This document shows positions 6,577 to 9,584 of a stretch of DNA of 9,584 bases, piece by piece. The stretch comes from Spartobacteria bacterium (GTDB lineage: Bacteria > Verrucomicrobiota > Verrucomicrobiae > Chthoniobacterales > UBA6821): positions 1-9,584 of the forward strand of contig PLEU01000169.1 in NCBI GenBank assembly GCA_003136515.1, in the 5' to 3' direction. Made by a program: the position numbers and the translations under genes. Every line of letters begins with the position of its first letter. Within the stretch, counting starts at the first letter, position 1. Below the pieces are notes generated by a model, which saw only the letters and a list, made by a program, of their open reading frames with translations, made no database searches and was not told where the DNA came from.

Positions 6577-9323
6577 ACTCGACAGAACCCACTCAGCCCT
6601 CGCGAAGGAGAAAGTCCAACGCTTTGGCCATACTCGCCGGATGGTGCGTGCTGGCGATGCTTTGTATCCTTTTGGTGGCGTCGCTTCACCCTGTTTCTCT
6701 TGAACGCTCGCCAGGTTCTTCGGTTGCGAATTTGGAACAGGCGAGCCTCGCCGCTGAGTCAGCAGTGGCAGCAGCCGAGGGGCTTCTGATGAATATCTCC
6801 AATAGACCCGCATACCTTGTGGGATTAGCCGGTGGTAATATGGAACTGGGTATCGCTCCATGTCTTGTGATTGGAACTACCAATCTCACGAACAAGACCC
6901 AGTTGCTTCCGCTTTTCTCGCATAACCCGGCTGAAACTGCCACGTATCCAAGACTGCCAGAGGAGACTGTAGAAAATCTGCTAGAAGCTCGTCTTTCCAC
7001 CAATCCTAACGAGACTGTGGATCTCAATGATTCACGTTTTGTGGAGCAATCAGGAGGGGGCGACAATAACGGAGGGATAATCGCTGCTACCGGGCATTAT
7101 CCTGCACTCTGGCAGAAGATCCGCAATTCAGAGAAAAATGTCGTGGGACGATATGCTTTTGTTCTCTTGGATGAATCAGCGCGCCTGAATCCGCTTATCC
7201 ATACAGGCAATCCGAGAAACGATCCGGTCGACTGGGACAAAGGGCCGGCCGATCTATCCATAACCAATAGCGAAGCAGGATTGTTTACTTCAGATGAGGC
7301 GACGAAACTGCATCGGATTGCAGAAACACTCCCCACGCAGGGGAGCTTCGCTGCGGCCTTTGAAGATCCTTCGGAATATGAGCAGAAGAGAAACCTTCTC
7401 ACGAGGGATCCCTGTCTAGCACCGGATATTATTCCCGTGGGTCTCCCCGATGGGGGACTGCCAAAATACAACCTCAACGACCTCGCCACGAATCCGGTGT
7501 GGGGGAAAACACCCTATGATCGAGCCGAAACGATCGCCCGCGTCATTGACAGGAATCTTCCGAAATTCAAACAACGTGATGCTTCGTTGTCGGGACGGGG
7601 GGAGGACCCGAGGCTTTACCTCCGTCGACTTGCCTGCAGTATTGTCGATTATATCTCCCGTTTACCCGGTCCCACAGGGCCTCCGGGAGGAGAACCTGCT
7701 GGACGGGATCTTGTACCTCTTGTCACCCAGATTGCAGAGTGTTGCACGCGCACTGCAATAACTAGCAACAGCGTTACGATTGAGAGCCGATATTTTGTCG
7801 AGGTCTGGAACCCCACGACCAGCACCATTCCGGCGGGTGGGATTCCCCGCATTGTCATTGGCAATCGAGCCCGACTTATCTTCGGAAACGCCCTTGCAGA
7901 ACCATTCATTGATTACGACAAGTCAGCTCTAGCCTTGAGGGCACTTCGCCCCAATGAATTCACTGTCATCGCCTTTGATCCAATGTGGCAGACGTGGATT
8001 TCACCCGTAGCCACCTCGGTACCCCCTCACTGGAGCAAAGGGCCCGGCGGCAATGCGGATGCAATCCATCACCAGTCGTTTAAATTTTTCTGGAATGGTT
8101 CACTTGTCGACATGACCCGTCCCCCCAAGACACCACAGGATGTCATTGCCGGGGGATTACACCATCTCGGCCAGACACTAGAAAATGCAATACCGAGATG
8201 GCAATGCACGACCATTCCTACATGGTCAGCGACCGCGGATAGTTATAATAATCCGGACTCCGCCGATGAGGCGCTGCAACCGGGCAGTTACCGCTTCGTG
8301 GGTGATCCTCGAGCGACGTTCCTGACCGCCTACAAATGGAATGTCGCCACCAATTATCCGTCCAAAACACTTTGGAACGGTATCAGTCAGGCGGGAATTC
8401 TCGGACGTGGTTATATCATGGATCCTGCGGCAACATGGACACGCCGTGATCGTGTCCCGGTTGATCCCTATAATGGAAATGCACCCGATTCGGAAAACCA
8501 GATGCCCGATCAAATCGCCACCTCTTACCAGGTCGGGGGAGTAGGAGCAGAAGCCCCCTATGTCATACGCAAGGGGCCGATGGTTTCATTGGGCGAACTC
8601 GGCAATATCTTTGACCCGGCGCAGGTGGATGATCTTCTACAGGCCCCCATTGCCGGGACTCCTGCCTCGCCCTTTTGCAGCGGTGGAGGAAGGACGCTAA
8701 AAATCGGCCAGCCGGAGTTCCAATCGCCCGACCCGACTGCCAACTGGGATACGGGAGGGAAACGCGCCATTGAACTTCTCGATCTCTTCACGGTATCCGA
8801 TGTAGGCCGTCAATTTCCAACAAACCGAGTCTCCACAAATGCCGGCATCCCCGGGAGAATCAATATCAATACCGCTCCCCACGCAGTTCTGACTGCGCTT
8901 TTTAATGGAATCGCAGTCACCTCGGACAACCGATTCACAAATTCCATGATCCGGCAGGATAAGGCTGATCAACTTGCGACATTTGTAGAAAAGAACCGCC
9001 CCTTCGCAAAACTCTCCGATCTACGCATTCTGTCCCCCATGCTCTGCAATTCCGAAACCTTCTCGCCCCCCCTCTCCCAAAATGTTCCCGGAATTTCCCC
9101 TCCCATCGCGGATGTATTTGACCGGGCCCGTGAGGAAGCCTTTGGAAAAGTGATAGGTCATTGCATCCTACAAACTAGGGTGTTCCGACTCGTTGCCATC
9201 GGCGAATCCCTCGATCCAAAAGGCAAAACCACTGGACGCTCACTTGTGGAGATGCTTGTAAGGGTTACGCCAGATGAATCGGGAAATCTTGTTCCCTCAC
9301 TGCAGGATGTCCAATGGCACTGA
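6573..9323 (+). CDS. Large GspK-like membrane-anchored protein, Verru_Chthon cassette protein A-like
   Basis: The protein has 916 residues. A basic N-terminus (PSRRRKSN) leads into one membrane helix, about residues 17-37 (ALAILAGWCVLAMLCILLVA). A GspK-type helix (NLEQASLAAESAVAAAEGLL, 53-72) follows, so the bulk is periplasmic. Two marks of GspK/PulK minor pseudopilins are present: YAFVLLDESARLNP (194-207), equivalent to the DExxKxNxN segment, and GRININTAP (761-769) followed by a helix-hairpin-helix-like stretch (KADQLATFVEKNRPFAKLSDL). Between them lie about 550 residues, far more than in GspK (about 330 in total), containing GPTGPPGGEP and YRFVGDPRATFL; the latter fits cassette protein A. 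As in GspK, mature position 5 lacks Glu, and the residue before ALAIL is Asn, so processing is uncertain. It probably caps or anchors the B and C pilin-like proteins (inference). Its start overlaps gene C by 4 nt, and its stop overlaps the next gene by 10 nt. Confidence 0.85.
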   Translation: MNSTEPTQPSRRRKSNALAILAGWCVLAMLCILLVASLHPVSLERSPGSSVANLEQASLAAESAVAAAEGLLMNISNRPAYLVGLAGGNMELGIAPCLVIGTTNLTNKTQLLPLFSHNPAETATYPRLPEETVENLLEARLSTNPNETVDLNDSRFVEQSGGGDNNGGIIAATGHYPALWQKIRNSEKNVVGRYAFVLLDESARLNPLIHTGNPRNDPVDWDKGPADLSITNSEAGLFTSDEATKLHRIAETLPTQGSFAAAFEDPSEYEQKRNLLTRDPCLAPDIIPVGLPDGGLPKYNLNDLATNPVWGKTPYDRAETIARVIDRNLPKFKQRDASLSGRGEDPRLYLRRLACSIVDYISRLPGPTGPPGGEPAGRDLVPLVTQIAECCTRTAITSNSVTIESRYFVEVWNPTTSTIPAGGIPRIVIGNRARLIFGNALAEPFIDYDKSALALRALRPNEFTVIAFDPMWQTWISPVATSVPPHWSKGPGGNADAIHHQSFKFFWNGSLVDMTRPPKTPQDVIAGGLHHLGQTLENAIPRWQCTTIPTWSATADSYNNPDSADEALQPGSYRFVGDPRATFLTAYKWNVATNYPSKTLWNGISQAGILGRGYIMDPAATWTRRDRVPVDPYNGNAPDSENQMPDQIATSYQVGGVGAEAPYVIRKGPMVSLGELGNIFDPAQVDDLLQAPIAGTPASPFCSGGGRTLKIGQPEFQSPDPTANWDTGGKRAIELLDLFTVSDVGRQFPTNRVSTNAGIPGRININTAPHAVLTALFNGIAVTSDNRFTNSMIRQDKADQLATFVEKNRPFAKLSDLRILSPMLCNSETFSPPLSQNVPGISPPIADVFDRAREEAFGKVIGHCILQTRVFRLVAIGESLDPKGKTTGRSLVEMLVRVTPDESGNLVPSLQDVQWH
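9304..9307 (+). promoter_or_regulatory. Ribosome binding site for the coupled downstream gene
   Basis: AGGA lies 6 nt before ATG 9314, inside the end of the A-like gene. It is the only well-placed Shine-Dalgarno at a gene start in the window and helps to fix this start. Confidence 0.55.
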
Positions 9324-9584
9324 TCACATTACCCTCACTCTTTATTTTTGCACAGGCGACCTTGGCTCCGATAGACCCAGCGTCTTTCGAAATGCCTCCC
9401 ATGACAAGTGGTGCCGATGTAAGGCCGATGGCGCGCTCCGTAAAGGAACATCGACTTCACGGCAGCCCCACTCCGGCCCCTTCACCTCAGGTTCGCATAT
9501 CCATCATCAATGCCACCAGCGTTCCTTCGATAGGGCTGACCATGACCTCGACCAATCTCTCCGTCACCTATCCGGATTTTCCCC
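9314..9584 (+). CDS. Secreted protein of unknown function, 3' end outside window
   Basis: A reading frame opens at ATG 9314 and stays open to the window edge, giving 90 residues so far. It starts inside the last codons of the A-like gene (10-nt overlap, ATGGCACTGA) and has the best Shine-Dalgarno of the operon, AGGA at 9304-9307, 6 nt ahead. The N-terminus MALITLPSLFIFAQATLA looks like a Sec signal peptide with cleavage after Ala18, despite lacking a basic n-region. A Pro-rich linker (SPTPAPSP, 51-58) and a Ser/Thr-rich, beta-prone stretch (VRISIINATSVPSIGL, then TYPDFP) follow. I do not recognise the family. Overlap, ribosome site and signal peptide together support a real gene made in step with the cassette. 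It could be a cassette-specific exported partner. It is not pilin-like in the part seen, so it is unlikely to be cassette protein D. Confidence 0.68.
   Translation, partial: MALITLPSLFIFAQATLAPIDPASFEMPPMTSGADVRPMARSVKEHRLHGSPTPAPSPQVRISIINATSVPSIGLTMTSTNLSVTYPDFP

Overview
The window suggests a chromosomal segment from a bacterium of the phylum Verrucomicrobia, probably close to Chthoniobacter or another Spartobacteria-like lineage. The main clue is a tight run of pilin-like genes at 5317-9323. In protein type, order and size these match the Verru_Chthon cassette families, which are known mainly from Verrucomicrobium and Chthoniobacter. Prepilin motifs with Ala rather than Gly before the cleavage site, and the near absence of Shine-Dalgarno sequences at gene starts, agree with this. 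The assignment rests on family recognition from memory, not on a search.

Layout. (1) 1-1091: the 3' part of prfB (release factor 2). The left edge of the window preserves the programmed +1 frameshift site (CTT TGA C behind an internal GGAGG), so the gene is read across an in-frame UGA and does not start at the ATG at 66. (2) 1329-2405, plus strand: rfbB/rmlB, dTDP-glucose 4,6-dehydratase, standing alone without other dTDP-rhamnose genes. (3) 4954-2419, minus strand: three genes. They are a secreted OB-fold protein of the tRNA_anti-like type (4954-4358), a small single-pass membrane protein (4209-3916) and an RhlE-type DEAD-box RNA helicase (3825-2419). The helicase converges on rfbB with a 13-nt gap. 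(4) 4955-5316: a divergent intergenic region without a convincing gene. (5) 5317 to the right edge, plus strand: a compact operon of two type IV prepilin-like proteins (cassette B-like/GspI-like and cassette C-like/GspJ-like), a 916-residue GspK-like protein (cassette A-like), and the start of a secreted protein of unknown function that runs off the window.

How the genes work together. The left half is housekeeping: translation termination, sugar-nucleotide synthesis and RNA remodelling. In the right half, gene spacing is 6 nt, then a 4-nt overlap, then a 10-nt overlap, so the four products are probably made together by coupled translation. By analogy with GspI-J-K at the tip of a type II secretion pseudopilus, the B, C and A proteins could form a minor-pilin-like complex in the inner membrane and periplasm. 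The secreted product at the right edge is a candidate client or partner. That functional model is inference. The most interesting region is the cassette together with this coupled downstream gene.
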